A DNA stretch of 64,000 nt from Sporosarcina beigongshangi (GTDB taxonomy: Bacteria > Actinomycetota > Actinomycetes > Actinomycetales > Micrococcaceae): contig NZ_JADHDY010000013.1 in the NCBI RefSeq assembly GCF_016820535.1, positions 62,001 to 126,000 on the forward strand. Reading direction: 5' to 3'. Shown here piece by piece: positions 20,562 through 29,745 of this stretch. Made by a program: the position numbers and the translations under genes. A model generated the notes under the pieces. The model made no database searches. It was given only the letters and a program-made list of their open reading frames with translations, and had not been told where the DNA came from. Numbering within the stretch: position 1 is the first letter of the stretch; the number at the start of each line of letters is the position of its first letter.

Positions 20562-22040
20562 TTAGTTTCCGGTCAGCTTCTCACGCAGGGCGGCAAGCGC
20601 CTCGTCGGAAGCCAGCGTGCCGGCGCCCGAGTCGGTTGCAGCAGGCTCGGAGGAGTAGGAAGTCCCTGCGGACTCGCCACCTTCACCGGCGTTGTCGGCA
20701 GCTGCATCTTCTGCGGCGTGCTCGGCAACCTGCTTCTTGTGGGCTTCCCAACGGGCCTGGGCGTCAGCGTACTGCTGCTCCCAAACGGCGCGCTGGTTCT
20801 CGTAGCCCTCGAGCCATTCGTTCGACTCGGGGTCGAAGCCCTCGGGGTACTTGTAGTTGCCCTCTTCGTCGTACTCGGCAACCATGCCGTAGAGAGCGGG
20901 GTCGAACTCGGTGGAGTCGACGTCCACGCCTTCGTTGGCCTGCTTGAGGGACAGCGAGATGCGACGGCGTTCCAGGTCGATGTCGATGACCTTGACGAAC
21001 AGTTCGTCGCCAACGGAGACAACCTGCTCGGCCAGCTCCACGTGGCGGACAGCCAGCTCGGAGATGTGGACGAGGCCTTCGATGCCGTCTTCGACGCGAA
21101 CGAACGCACCGAAGGGAACCAGCTTGGTGACCTTACCGGGAACAACCTGGCCCAGCGCGTGCGTGCGGGCGAAGGTCTGCCAGGGATCTTCCTGCGTAGC
21201 CTTGAGCGAGAGCGAAACACGCTCGCGGTCCAGGTCAACTTCGAGAACCTCGACGGTGACTTCCTGGCCAACTTCGACAACCTCGGACGGGTGGTCGATG
21301 TGCTTCCAGGAGAGCTCGGAAACGTGGACGAGGCCGTCTACGCCGCCAAGGTCCACGAATGCACCGAAGTTGACGATGGAGGAAACAACGCCGGGACGAA
21401 CCTGGCCCTTTTCCAGCTTGTTGAGGAACGTGGAGCGAACCTCGGACTGGGTCTGCTCGAGCCAGGCACGGCGGGACAGGACCACGTTGTTGCGGTTCTT
21501 GTCCAGCTCGATGATCTTGGCTTCGATCTGCTGGCCGATGTAGGGAGCGAGGTCGCGCACACGGCGCATCTCGACGAGCGATGCGGGCAGGAAGCCGCGC
21601 AGGCCGATGTCGAGGATAAGACCACCCTTGACCACTTCGATGACGGTACCGGTAACGACGCCGTCTTCTTCCTTGACCTTCTCGATGTCGCCCCAGGCGC
21701 GCTCGTACTGTGCGCGCTTCTTGGAGAGGATCAGGCGGCCTTCTTTGTCTTCCTTCGTGAGGACCAGGGCCTCGACCTGATCACCAACGGCGACAACGTC
21801 ACCGGGATCAACGTCGTGCTTGATGGACAGCTCGCGGGAGGGGATGACACCTTCGGTCTTGTAACCGATGTCGAGCAGAACTTCGTCGCGGTCAACCTTG
21901 ACAACTACACCTTCGACGAGATCGCCGTCGTTGAAGTACTTGATGGTTGCATCTACTGCGGCGAGAAATTCTTCAGCAGTGCCGATGTCGTTGATTGCAA
22001 CAACAGGGGTACTCGTCTTCTCGGGGGTGGTGATGGTCAT
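20562..22040 (-). CDS. rpsA: 30S ribosomal protein S1
   Basis: 492 residues with four S1/OB domains, beginning at about residues 35, 121, 207 and 293 (GDLVEGVVVKVDRDEVLLDIG, EDGVVTGTVIEVVKGGLILDIG, KGQVRPGVVSSIVNFGAFVDLG, LGQVVPGKVTKLVPFGAFVRVE). Four domains is the usual actinobacterial number, against six in E. coli. The C-terminal ~120 residues are acidic and Ala/Ser-rich. It binds mRNA and helps initiation, although many genes here lack a 5' leader. It sits between coaE and polA, a conserved neighbourhood. Confidence 0.97.
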   Translation of the reverse strand: MTITTPEKTSTPVVAINDIGTAEEFLAAVDATIKYFNDGDLVEGVVVKVDRDEVLLDIGYKTEGVIPSRELSIKHDVDPGDVVAVGDQVEALVLTKEDKEGRLILSKKRAQYERAWGDIEKVKEEDGVVTGTVIEVVKGGLILDIGLRGFLPASLVEMRRVRDLAPYIGQQIEAKIIELDKNRNNVVLSRRAWLEQTQSEVRSTFLNKLEKGQVRPGVVSSIVNFGAFVDLGGVDGLVHVSELSWKHIDHPSEVVEVGQEVTVEVLEVDLDRERVSLSLKATQEDPWQTFARTHALGQVVPGKVTKLVPFGAFVRVEDGIEGLVHISELAVRHVELAEQVVSVGDELFVKVIDIDLERRRISLSLKQANEGVDVDSTEFDPALYGMVAEYDEEGNYKYPEGFDPESNEWLEGYENQRAVWEQQYADAQARWEAHKKQVAEHAAEDAAADNAGEGGESAGTSYSSEPAATDSGAGTLASDEALAALREKLTGN

Positions 22041-22308
22041 GTAGTAGGGGCTCCGATGTGGATAGTTGGATTAGTCGGGTCCGTGGCCGTGGCGCAAAAG
22101 CCCGCGCGCGTGCCGCAAGTGGACCCGAAAATTATTCTGGTTGCAGGGGTTCCTGCAGATATACTGCCTGTTCCGCGCGTTCCGGACACCTGTGGGTGTC
22201 CCGCGCACGCATTACATGCCCGTTCAGTCTAGTTGTTTGGCCGTGGTAGCGCAAAGCGGTACTCCGGCGCGGCCAGGTGTCCGCCGCACCGCGCCCGCCC
22301 TTGTCATA

Positions 22309-23073
22309 ATGGCCCTTGTGAACGGTTCAACACTCCTGGTCCTTGGCCCCCGCGCCTGGATCCTGCTTGCCGTGCTGCTGTGCCTGGCCGCCGTGGTGTG
22401 GCGCACGGCGCTGGGCCGGTCTCCCGCCCAGATGCTGCTGGCCGGCACCCGGGCACTCATCCAGCTGGCCGCCGTCGCCCTGGCCATTGGCTGGCTCTCC
22501 GGCAGGGGCTCCCTGGCACTTGCCTTCGTGGCCCTGATGTTTGCGGTGGGGGTGTGGACTTCGGGCCGCCGGGTGGCACCGGACGGGCGGTGGTGGCTGG
22601 CGGCCTTGCCACTGGCCGCCGGGGTTGTTCCGACGGCGGCGCTCCTGTTTGCGTTCGGCGTGCTGCCGCTCAATGCGCTGGCTGTCATTGCCGTGGTTGG
22701 CCAGCAGATCGGCGGGGCCATGTCCACCGTGACCCTGGCCGGCCGGCGGGTCCGAGACGAGTTGGACCTGCGCCGCGGCGAGGTGGAGGCGGCCGTGGCC
22801 TTGGGTTTCCCGTGGCCCGAGGCACGGGCCATGGTGGCCAGGCCTGTGGCGGGTGAAGCCGTCCTGCCCGCCATCGACCAGACGCGCACGGCCGGGCTGG
22901 TGACGCTGCCCGGCGCGTTCGTGGGCATGATCCTGGGCGGGGCCGCACCCCTGGATGCCGGACTGATCCAGCTGCTGGTGCTGGTCTCGCTCCTGCTGGT
23001 CAATGCGTGCGCCGCCTGCGTCACCTTGTGGCTCGGCTGCCGCGGGGCGTGGACCCGGACCACGCCGGCCTAG
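22309..23073 (+). CDS. UPF0014 / FetB-like membrane permease
   Basis: 254 residues with about seven hydrophobic helices. The middle holds GQQIGGAMSTVTLAGRRVRDELDLRRGEVEAAVALGF and the end GLVTLPGAFVGMILGGAAPLDA, the diagnostic UPF0014 segments. E. coli FetB partners an ATPase (FetA) in iron export; no ATPase gene adjoins this one, so a partner must be elsewhere. Start: ATG 22309, with in-frame GTG 22318 possible; neither has a clear ribosome site. CATAAT (22305-22310) overlaps the start, so it does not act as a leaderless -10. Confidence 0.82.
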   Translation: MALVNGSTLLVLGPRAWILLAVLLCLAAVVWRTALGRSPAQMLLAGTRALIQLAAVALAIGWLSGRGSLALAFVALMFAVGVWTSGRRVAPDGRWWLAALPLAAGVVPTAALLFAFGVLPLNALAVIAVVGQQIGGAMSTVTLAGRRVRDELDLRRGEVEAAVALGFPWPEARAMVARPVAGEAVLPAIDQTRTAGLVTLPGAFVGMILGGAAPLDAGLIQLLVLVSLLLVNACAACVTLWLGCRGAWTRTTPA

Positions 23074-23109
23074 GGCTGCCCGCCCGCATTGCCGGGGTTT
23101 CCATGCCTA

Positions 23110-23151
23110 TCGGTGGTTGCCCCACCCCCGTCGGTGGTTGCCCCACCCCCG
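23110..23151. repeat. Exact tandem duplication of 21 bp
   Basis: TCGGTGGTTGCCCCACCCCC plus G at 23110-23130 is repeated identically at 23131-23151, in the 100-base convergent gap between the FetB-like and Eis-like genes. Confidence 0.95.
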
Positions 23152-23173
23152 GCCGTGGGGCAGGGCCGGACGG

Positions 23174-24520
23174 CTAAAACGCGGTCAGGCAGTGCGGCGA
23201 CACACTCGTGGCGAACAGTGCGTCAAACATCGCCACGGCGCCCGCCTCTTCTTCCCGGACGCGGCCGGCCGCCTGGAGGGTGCGCGCGGTGACACCGCCC
23301 AGGTAGAGGCTGGAGAGTTCGCTCACGCCCATGCCCAGGCCGACCGGGACGGAGCCGTCCTCCGGGCAGCGCGTTACGGTGGCCTTGCCGTGCACCACGG
23401 TGATGCGGAAGATGCCAGAGGCGTGGCCCAAGGGGTCGCCCACGTGGACGGTCACGGTGCCGTCGACGGCGTACTCCCGGGCAGCCAGCGCGGCCGGCGT
23501 GTCAAGGATGCGCAGCCACAGGTGGTCTTCGACAGCCGTGCGCTTGTACAGCCGCTTGGCCGCCATGGCCCATTCGAGTGGGTCGACCAGGGGCGCCATG
23601 CCCCACTTGACGACGTCGATCAGGTCGAGCGAGCCGAGATAGTTCCACAGCGCCAGATAGGCGGCGTCGGTTGCCGCCAGCAGGTCGACGACTTCCACCG
23701 TGGGCACCGCCTGGTCCCGGACGGGCTTGTAGGTGACATAGCCGTCCACAGCGCCGGCGGCATCGTAGTGCAGTGCCGCACGGATGTTCTTGACCGGCTC
23801 CAGCGTGCCATAGTTGCCTTGCCCCGAGGCCTGCATGCGGTACATGTCCTGGCGCCCGATCGAACCAAAAGTGTTGCCGTGAACCCGGGCGAAGACGCCG
23901 TTGTGGAGGTCGCGGACAGCCGTCGCATCGGCAATCTCCACGACGCCCTGGGAGGCTGAGGCGGGCACGATGAACTCGAGCCCGCCCTTCACAGCGACCT
24001 CAATGTCACAGGCATGGGTGGCAACGCCGAAGCCGAAACGCCCGTAAATGGTGGCCTCGGATGCCGTCAGAGCCGCGATGGGGATTCCGGCGGCCTTGGC
24101 CTGGGCGAGGTCGGAACCCATCATGGCACGCAGCAGTCCGCGGCGGCGATGGCTGGGCCGGACGGTCACAGCAGTGATCTGGTGCACCGGCAGCAGTGTG
24201 CCCCCGCCGACATTCAAGGTCTTGCGGTGGTAGGCGTACGTGGCCACAGGGTATTCCAGGCCCCAGGCCCCGGCCGGTGCCGCAGCATCCTTGAGGTAGG
24301 CGCCAGTGGCCATCCGGCCGTCAACCTCCTCGCTCGTCGCGTAGAACTTGACGGCGTCGTCACCGGAGGTTGAGTCGCCGTGGAAGCCCAGGGACACGGC
24401 ATCCTGCCACCGGGCCACCTCAACCGGCACTCCCCCGTCAACCACGCGGGAAGGGAAGGTGCGCAGTTCATACGGAAACGACCGCAGGTTGCGCTGGCTT
24501 GTTGAGCGTTCCTTGTCCAT
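23174..24520 (-). CDS. Eis-like GNAT N-acetyltransferase
   Basis: 448 residues: GNAT domain with acetyl-CoA loop VRPSHRRRGLLRAM (about residues 110-123) and AALTASEATIYGRFGFG, a second GNAT-like lobe, and a C-terminal SCP2-like sterol carrier fold ending LYLGGVTARTLQAAGRV. This three-part layout is that of mycobacterial Eis, which acetylates aminoglycosides and other amines; the free C-terminal carboxylate ends PHCLTAF. Start: ATG 24520 after AGGGG, although ATG 24541 is also possible and lies inside a short duplication. It follows polA closely. Confidence 0.88.
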   Translation of the reverse strand: MDKERSTSQRNLRSFPYELRTFPSRVVDGGVPVEVARWQDAVSLGFHGDSTSGDDAVKFYATSEEVDGRMATGAYLKDAAAPAGAWGLEYPVATYAYHRKTLNVGGGTLLPVHQITAVTVRPSHRRRGLLRAMMGSDLAQAKAAGIPIAALTASEATIYGRFGFGVATHACDIEVAVKGGLEFIVPASASQGVVEIADATAVRDLHNGVFARVHGNTFGSIGRQDMYRMQASGQGNYGTLEPVKNIRAALHYDAAGAVDGYVTYKPVRDQAVPTVEVVDLLAATDAAYLALWNYLGSLDLIDVVKWGMAPLVDPLEWAMAAKRLYKRTAVEDHLWLRILDTPAALAAREYAVDGTVTVHVGDPLGHASGIFRITVVHGKATVTRCPEDGSVPVGLGMGVSELSSLYLGGVTARTLQAAGRVREEEAGAVAMFDALFATSVSPHCLTAF

Positions 24521-24529
24521 GGCTCCCCT

Positions 24530-24561
24530 AGTGTCCTGCATCGTCAGTGTCCTGCATCGTT
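24530..24561. repeat. 16-bp tandem duplication across the polA stop
   Basis: AGTGTCCTGCATCGTC at 24530-24545 is followed by the same 15 bases and a single T at 24546-24561. The duplication includes the polA stop codon and creates an extra upstream ATG for the Eis-like gene. Confidence 0.9.
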
Positions 24562-27294
24562 CCAGCTTGCGCCCACGCCGATCTGCACTTCCAGCGGCAC
24601 CTTCAGCTCCGCTGCGGCACCCATCTGGGCAACGACCAGGGCCTTGACGGCCTCCAGTTCGCCGGGCCAGATCTCCAGGATCAATTCATCGTGAACCTGC
24701 AGCAGCATGCGGGACTTCAGGCCTTGGGCGGTCAGTTCCGCATCCACACCCAGCATGGCCCGCTTGATGATGTCGGCGGCGGAGCCCTGGATGGGCGAGT
24801 TCAGGGCCACGCGCTCGGCCAGCTCGCGGAGCTGCCGGTCGGTGCTGGCCAGGTCCGGCAGGTAGCGGCGGCGGCCCTCAATGGTGGAGGTGTAGCCGTC
24901 GACGCGGGCCTGTTCGACGACGCCGCGCAGGTAGTCTCGCACCCCGCCGAAACGGTCGAAGTAATCCTTGACGAGGGTGCGGGCCTCGTCCACGGAGATC
25001 TCCAGCTGCTTGGACAGACCGAAGCTGGTGAGTCCGTAGGCCAGGCCGTACGACATGGCCTTGACCTTGGAGCGCATGGCAGCGGTGACGTCTTCCGGCG
25101 CCACGCCAAAGACATGCGATCCCACATACCGGTGCAGGTCCTCGCCCTCGGCGTAGGCCTGGATCAGCCCGGCGTCGCCGGACAGGTGCGCCATGATGCG
25201 CATTTCAATCTGGGAGTAGTCCGCCGCGAGCAGGCACTCGTAGCCGTCGCTGACCACGAAGATGTCCCGGACCCGCCGGCCCTCCTCGGTCCGCACGGGG
25301 ATGTTCTGCAGGTTGGGGTTGTTGGAGGACAGGCGCCCGGTGGCAGCCACGTTTTGGGCGTAGGTGGTGTGGATGCGTCCGTCGTCGGCCACGGACTTCT
25401 TCAGCGTCTCCACCATCTGCTTGAGCTTGGAGGCCTCGCGGTGTGCCATGAGCTGGGCCAGGAACTCGTGCCCGGTCTTTTCCAGCAGCGCCTTCAGGGA
25501 TGCGGCGTCTGTGGTGTACCCGGTCTTGATCTTCTTTGTCTTGGGCAGTCCCAGTTCTTCGAAGAGGACTTCCTGCAGCTGCTTCGGCGAGCCGAGGTTC
25601 ACCTCGTGCCCGATCGCGGCAAACGCGGCCTCCTGGGCGGCGTTCATGGCGGCCGTAAAGTCGGCGAGCAGTGTGGCCAGGCGTTCCTGCGAGACGTCGA
25701 TGCCCGTCAGTTCCATCTGCGCCAGCACCGCGGCCAGGGGCAGCTCCAGTCCGTGCAGCAGTCCCTCGGCACCGCGCTCGGCCAGCATGGGGGCGAAGTG
25801 TTCGCTCAGCAGCAGGGCAACATAGCCACGCTGGACGGCGTCGGCAAGGCGGGAGTCACCCTCCAGGCCAAGGTCGAGCTGGCCGGATTCCTTGCCGCCG
25901 GCCTCAAACGTGACCTTCAGGTGAACCTGGCTCAGCTCGGGCAGTTCGTAGCTGCGGCGGTCCGGCTGGATCAGGTACCCGGACAGCGAGGTGTCATCCA
26001 CCACGCCGCCCAGGTCCAGGCCGCGCACGGACAGCGCCTTGAGCGCCTCCTTGTACTCGTGCACCACCTTCGGCGCATCGCCGGACAGCCATGCAGCCAG
26101 CGCCGACTCCAGCTCCTCGCCGGCCTCGGACAGGTCAACCACGACGGCGGAATCCTTGCGCACCAGCGCCACGGCCACGGCCTCGTGCGCCAGCCCCGCC
26201 TTTTCGCTCAGCACCTCCACGGCGGTCAGTTCCCCCTCGGCGCCGGCACCCAGCCAGGACCCGAGGGCGGAGGCACTGGCGGCCACCTGGTGGGCGGGCG
26301 CCTCGTGGCCCTCGCCGTCGTCGACGACTTCCTCCTCGCCAAACAGGTCAAAGAGGCGCTTGCGCAGGGTGTTGAACTGCAGCGCGTCGAAAAGTTCCTC
26401 CACGGCATCACGGTCAGGGGCCTGCAGCACAGTCTCGGACAGCCCCACGGGCAGGTCCATGTCGCGCAGCAGGTGGTTCAGGCGGCGGTTGCGCACGACG
26501 TCGTCAACGTGGGCGCGGAGGGACTCGCCCACCTTGCCGCCGATCGAGTCGATGTTTTCCAGAATGCCGTCCAGGCTGCCATACTGCTTGAGCCACTTGG
26601 CGGCCGTCTTGGGCCCCACGCCTGGCACGCCGGGCAGGTTGTCGGCCGTTTCGCCCACGAGCGCGGCCAGGTCCGAGTAGCGGTTGGGCGGCACGAAGTA
26701 CTTGGTCTCCACGGCCTCGGCATCCATGGGCGGGATGTCGGAGATGCCCTTCTTGGGGTAGAGCACCAGAACCTTCTCGGTGATCAGCTGGAAGGCGTCG
26801 CGGTCGCCGGAGACCACCAGCACGTCCCAGCCGGCGGCCTCGCCCTGGGTGGAGAGGGTGGCGATGATGTCGTCGGCCTCGAAGCCGTCCACCGAGATGG
26901 TGGGGATGCGCATGGCCTCCATGACCTTGATGATCAGGTCGATCTGGCCGTAAAACTCCTCGGGCGTCTTGTTGCGCCCGCCCTTGTACTCCGTGTACTC
27001 GAGTGAACGGAAGGTGGGCGTGTCAAGGTCAAACGCCACCACCACGTGGGTGGGCTTCTGCTGGCGGATCATGGTCAGCAGCATGGAGGTGAAGCCGTGA
27101 ACGGCGTTGGTGTGCTGGCCGGTGTCGGTGGCGAAGTTTTCCGGCGGCAGCGCGTAGAAGGCGCGAAAGGCCATGGAGTGGCCGTCAATGACGAGCAGGC
27201 GGGGCGTTTGTCCGTCCGGGATCCCGTTGGCGGGTCCGGCGTCCGGGGTGGTTGCAACAGTGGTCTTGGGGGCCGTCTTGGCAGAATCACTCAC
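24544..27294 (-). CDS. polA: DNA polymerase I
   Basis: 916 residues from GTG 27294. N-terminal 5'-3' exonuclease (LLVIDGHSMAFRAFYALP, VSGDRDAFQLI, GVPGVGPKTAAKWL). The central 3'-5' exonuclease domain lacks the DxE metal motif of E. coli Klenow, so proofreading is probably absent, as in other Actinobacteria. Polymerase motifs A (LLAADYSQIEMRIMAHLSGD), B (RSKVKAMSYGLAYGLTSFG) and C (LQVHDELILE) are intact. The open frame extends well beyond 27294 but only antisense to the thioesterase gene. TAGGCT seven bases before the GTG fits a leaderless start. Confidence 0.97.
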   Translation of the reverse strand: MSDSAKTAPKTTVATTPDAGPANGIPDGQTPRLLVIDGHSMAFRAFYALPPENFATDTGQHTNAVHGFTSMLLTMIRQQKPTHVVVAFDLDTPTFRSLEYTEYKGGRNKTPEEFYGQIDLIIKVMEAMRIPTISVDGFEADDIIATLSTQGEAAGWDVLVVSGDRDAFQLITEKVLVLYPKKGISDIPPMDAEAVETKYFVPPNRYSDLAALVGETADNLPGVPGVGPKTAAKWLKQYGSLDGILENIDSIGGKVGESLRAHVDDVVRNRRLNHLLRDMDLPVGLSETVLQAPDRDAVEELFDALQFNTLRKRLFDLFGEEEVVDDGEGHEAPAHQVAASASALGSWLGAGAEGELTAVEVLSEKAGLAHEAVAVALVRKDSAVVVDLSEAGEELESALAAWLSGDAPKVVHEYKEALKALSVRGLDLGGVVDDTSLSGYLIQPDRRSYELPELSQVHLKVTFEAGGKESGQLDLGLEGDSRLADAVQRGYVALLLSEHFAPMLAERGAEGLLHGLELPLAAVLAQMELTGIDVSQERLATLLADFTAAMNAAQEAAFAAIGHEVNLGSPKQLQEVLFEELGLPKTKKIKTGYTTDAASLKALLEKTGHEFLAQLMAHREASKLKQMVETLKKSVADDGRIHTTYAQNVAATGRLSSNNPNLQNIPVRTEEGRRVRDIFVVSDGYECLLAADYSQIEMRIMAHLSGDAGLIQAYAEGEDLHRYVGSHVFGVAPEDVTAAMRSKVKAMSYGLAYGLTSFGLSKQLEISVDEARTLVKDYFDRFGGVRDYLRGVVEQARVDGYTSTIEGRRRYLPDLASTDRQLRELAERVALNSPIQGSAADIIKRAMLGVDAELTAQGLKSRMLLQVHDELILEIWPGELEAVKALVVAQMGAAAELKVPLEVQIGVGASWNDAGH

Positions 27295-27301
27295 AGGTGC
27301 A

Positions 27302-27307
27302 AGCCTA
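27302..27307 (-). promoter_or_regulatory. -10 box of polA in a 19-base divergent gap
   Basis: Minus-strand TAGGCT, seven bases before the polA GTG at 27294. Only 19 bases separate the two divergent start codons, so the -35 must fall inside the thioesterase gene. Confidence 0.45.
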
Positions 27308-27313
27308 GTCACC

Positions 27314-27772
27314 ATGAGCGATAAATTCACACCGCACCCCCGATCCGCCGAACTTCTCTCCGCGGGCGTCCCCGCCGAGTACCATTCCATGCTGGGCCAC
27401 CACGGCGTGGGGGGCCTTGTCGAGAAGATGGGGATCGTGTTTACCCACATGTCCGTCGAGAAAATGGTGGCCACCATGCCGGTCGATGGCAACACCCAGG
27501 TGACGGGCCTGCTGCACGGCGGCGCGCACGTGGTCCTGGCCGAAACCCTCGGCTCCTTCGCCGCAGCCTTCCACGCGGGCCCGGGCTCCAAGGTGGTGGG
27601 CATCGAGATCAACGCCACCCACCACCGCGGCATCGCCAGCGGCCTGGTCACCGGAACAGCCACCCCGATCCACCTGGGCCGCACCCTCGCCACGCACGAG
27701 GTGGTCATGACCAACGACGCCGGCCAGCGGCTGTCCACGTGCCGCATCACCAACATGATCCTGGCTTCCTGA
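27314..27772 (+). CDS. PaaI-type hotdog thioesterase
   Basis: 152 residues. Hotdog fold with the active-site helix TGLLHGGAHVVLAETLGS (about residues 60-77), and the final strands GTATPIHLGRTLATHEVVM. Members hydrolyse acyl-CoA esters, for example in phenylacetate or menaquinone pathways; the substrate is unknown. The start is the ATG at 27314, which has no ribosome site. It is divergent from polA with a gap of only 19 bases. Confidence 0.88.
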   Translation: MSDKFTPHPRSAELLSAGVPAEYHSMLGHHGVGGLVEKMGIVFTHMSVEKMVATMPVDGNTQVTGLLHGGAHVVLAETLGSFAAAFHAGPGSKVVGIEINATHHRGIASGLVTGTATPIHLGRTLATHEVVMTNDAGQRLSTCRITNMILAS

Positions 27773-27848
27773 GCCGCCCGGGCCGCACCGGTTGCGGCCC
27801 GGACCTGGCACTCCCTGCGCACCACCGGGCGGTTGCCCGTTAAATGTC

Positions 27849-27901
27849 CGACGCCGGGCACCAGCCTTCCGATTGAAGCGGAAGGCAGGTGCCCGGCGTC
27901 G
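27849..27901. terminator. Long hairpin between convergent genes
   Basis: 23-bp stem (27849-27871 with 27879-27901) with a single A.A mismatch and a seven-base loop ATTGAAG. It lies between the thioesterase stop and the pit accessory gene stop, so it can serve both. Neither side has a long T-run. Confidence 0.65.
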
Positions 27902-27948
27902 TTCGCGGACGAAATCCCCGAAAAGGCGCGAAGCCTAAACGTTGGGTC

Positions 27949-28203
27949 CTAGAAGATGTTGCCCAAGATTGTGCCGGCGGCCTTGCTCAGAGCCGGCACA
28001 ATGAGGATGATGCCGATCGCGACGGCCAGCACGCAGAAGCCGAAACAGATGTAGGAACCCCACTTGGCGGCGTGGTTGATGCGGCCGTCGTCGTCTCCGC
28101 TGACAGCCGTGAAGCGCACGCCCAGGGAGTACATGGTCACGACGAATCCGGCGCTGACGAGGGTGGTCAGCGCAACCGTGACAAATCCAAACCAGTCAAT
28201 CAT
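27949..28203 (-). CDS. Small membrane protein coupled to Pit
   Basis: 84 residues, two hydrophobic helices (WFGFVTVALTTLVSAGFVVTM and YICFGFCVLAVAIGIILIV) joined by a charged loop SGDDDGRINHAA. Its ATG overlaps the pit stop (28200-28203), so it is co-translated with the phosphate transporter. No known family was recognised. An accessory or stabilising role for Pit is inferred only from the coupling. Confidence 0.8.
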   Translation of the reverse strand: MIDWFGFVTVALTTLVSAGFVVTMYSLGVRFTAVSGDDDGRINHAAKWGSYICFGFCVLAVAIGIILIVPALSKAAGTILGNIF

Positions 28204-29591
28204 TTCTTCCCCTTCTTGGCGGTTTCCTTCGCCTTGCCCTTGGGCGTGTCCGTGGCATGCTCGGCCGCCTTGGTCATGGCTTTCAGGACGGCGGTGTCGG
28301 CACGGTCCAGTGCCGTCTGGGCGGCGGCACGGATGGCGTCTGCATCTGCTGCCTTCTTCGCAGCCTTTTCCGCGGTCTTCTGAGCGGCGCGGGCCTTGGC
28401 AGCGAGGCGGTCGCGCTCCTTCTTGGACGGGATGTGCATGGCCTCGCCCACTGCGTCAACGTCGCTGATGGCGTTGCTGTGGTCAACCGTTTCTCGCTGG
28501 GAGATGATGAACATGGTCAAGATGGCTGCCAGTCCCAGGACGGCGACGATGATGAGCCCGACCGTGCCGGTGCGGATCAGGAGTGCGGCCAGGCCGCCCA
28601 CGAGTGCCGCGGCCGGCAGCGTGAACAGCCAGGCGATGCCGATCTTGCCGATCGCGCCCCAACGGACGGTGGAGCCCTTGCGGCCCAGGCCGGAGCCGAT
28701 CACGGAGCCCGAGGCCACGTGGGTGGTGGAGAGCGCGAAGCCGAGGTGGCTGGAGGCGAGGATCGCTGCGGCGGTGCTGGTTTCAGCGGCAAAGCCTTGT
28801 GCGGGCTTGACGTCGGTGAGGCCGGAGCCGAGGGTGCGGATGATGCGCCAGCCGCCGGCGTAGGTGCCGCCGGCGATCGCCAGGGCACAGGCCGTGATGA
28901 CCCAGATGTGCGGGCCCGTTCCTGCCGTCTGCATGCCCGATGCCACCAGGACCAGGGTGATGACACCCATGGTCTTCTGGGCATCGTTGGTGCCGTGGGC
29001 AAGTGCCACGAGTGAGGAGCTGAAAACCTGGCCGCGGCGGAATCCGCCGCGCTTCTGCGTCAGCTTGTCGCCGGAATCCGGGTCGGAACGGCGCGTGATG
29101 CCGTAGGCCAGCTTCGTGCAGAAATACGCCACGAGCCCCGCAATAGTGGGGGCGAGGATGGCTGGCAGCAGGACCTTGGAAACCACCACGGCAAAATTAA
29201 CGGCCCCCAGCGACCAGGTTCCGACGATGGCGGCACCTATCAGCCCGCCGAAAAGTGCGTGGGACGAGCTGGAGGGCAGCCCCAGGAGCCAGGTGAACAG
29301 GTTCCACAGCACGGCGCCCATCAGCCCGGCAAAGATCATCTCCGGGGTGATGGCGACACCGTTGGGTCCGCCCTCGTTGATGATGCCGCCGGAAATGGTC
29401 TTTGCCACCTCGGTTGAGAGGAAGGCGCCCACAAGGTTCAAGATCGCGGCCAGGGCCACAGCCGTCTTGGGCTTGATGGCACCGGTGGCAATGGGTGTTG
29501 CCATGGCGTTGGCTGTGTCGTGAAAGCCGTTTGTAAAGTCAAAGAAAAGGGCCAGTGCTATGACTAGCACGACCATGAAGGTGAGATCCAC
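28200..29591 (-). CDS. pit: Low-affinity inorganic phosphate transporter (Pit)
   Basis: 463 residues of the PiT family, metal-phosphate:H+ symport. The two signature repeats are FTNGFHDTANAMATPIATG (near residue 18) and SLVALAHGTNDAQKTMGVI (near residue 195); about ten membrane helices follow. The last ~95 residues form a hydrophilic Ala/Lys-rich tail (AAKARAAQKTAEKAAKKAAD and onward), predicted helical, which short Pit proteins lack. Three PhoP-like direct repeats lie about 155 bases upstream on the same strand. It is followed by the overlapping small membrane protein gene. Confidence 0.93.
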   Translation of the reverse strand: MDLTFMVVLVIALALFFDFTNGFHDTANAMATPIATGAIKPKTAVALAAILNLVGAFLSTEVAKTISGGIINEGGPNGVAITPEMIFAGLMGAVLWNLFTWLLGLPSSSSHALFGGLIGAAIVGTWSLGAVNFAVVVSKVLLPAILAPTIAGLVAYFCTKLAYGITRRSDPDSGDKLTQKRGGFRRGQVFSSSLVALAHGTNDAQKTMGVITLVLVASGMQTAGTGPHIWVITACALAIAGGTYAGGWRIIRTLGSGLTDVKPAQGFAAETSTAAAILASSHLGFALSTTHVASGSVIGSGLGRKGSTVRWGAIGKIGIAWLFTLPAAALVGGLAALLIRTGTVGLIIVAVLGLAAILTMFIISQRETVDHSNAISDVDAVGEAMHIPSKKERDRLAAKARAAQKTAEKAAKKAADADAIRAAAQTALDRADTAVLKAMTKAAEHATDTPKGKAKETAKKGKK

Positions 29592-29745
29592 CCGCGATCC
29601 AATCTAGAGGGGGCAAAAGCAAGACAGCGAAAATTGCAGTGGGGAGTATGTGACACCGGCTCCGGCCTTTCGGCATGCAGGCGCACCCAACCGTTGTCAT
29701 CCTACGACGATTTTGGCTCCGGTGGTGTACGTGGGCCCCGCCTTT

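Noticed and set aside
22141-22308. N-terminal extension of the FetB-like permease
   Set aside because: Residues before ATG 22309 are not membrane-like and overlap the rpsA promoter region; the helix pattern begins at 22309.
24547-27006. 819-residue plus-strand frame opposite polA
   Set aside because: Antisense shadow; polymerase motifs are clear on the other strand.
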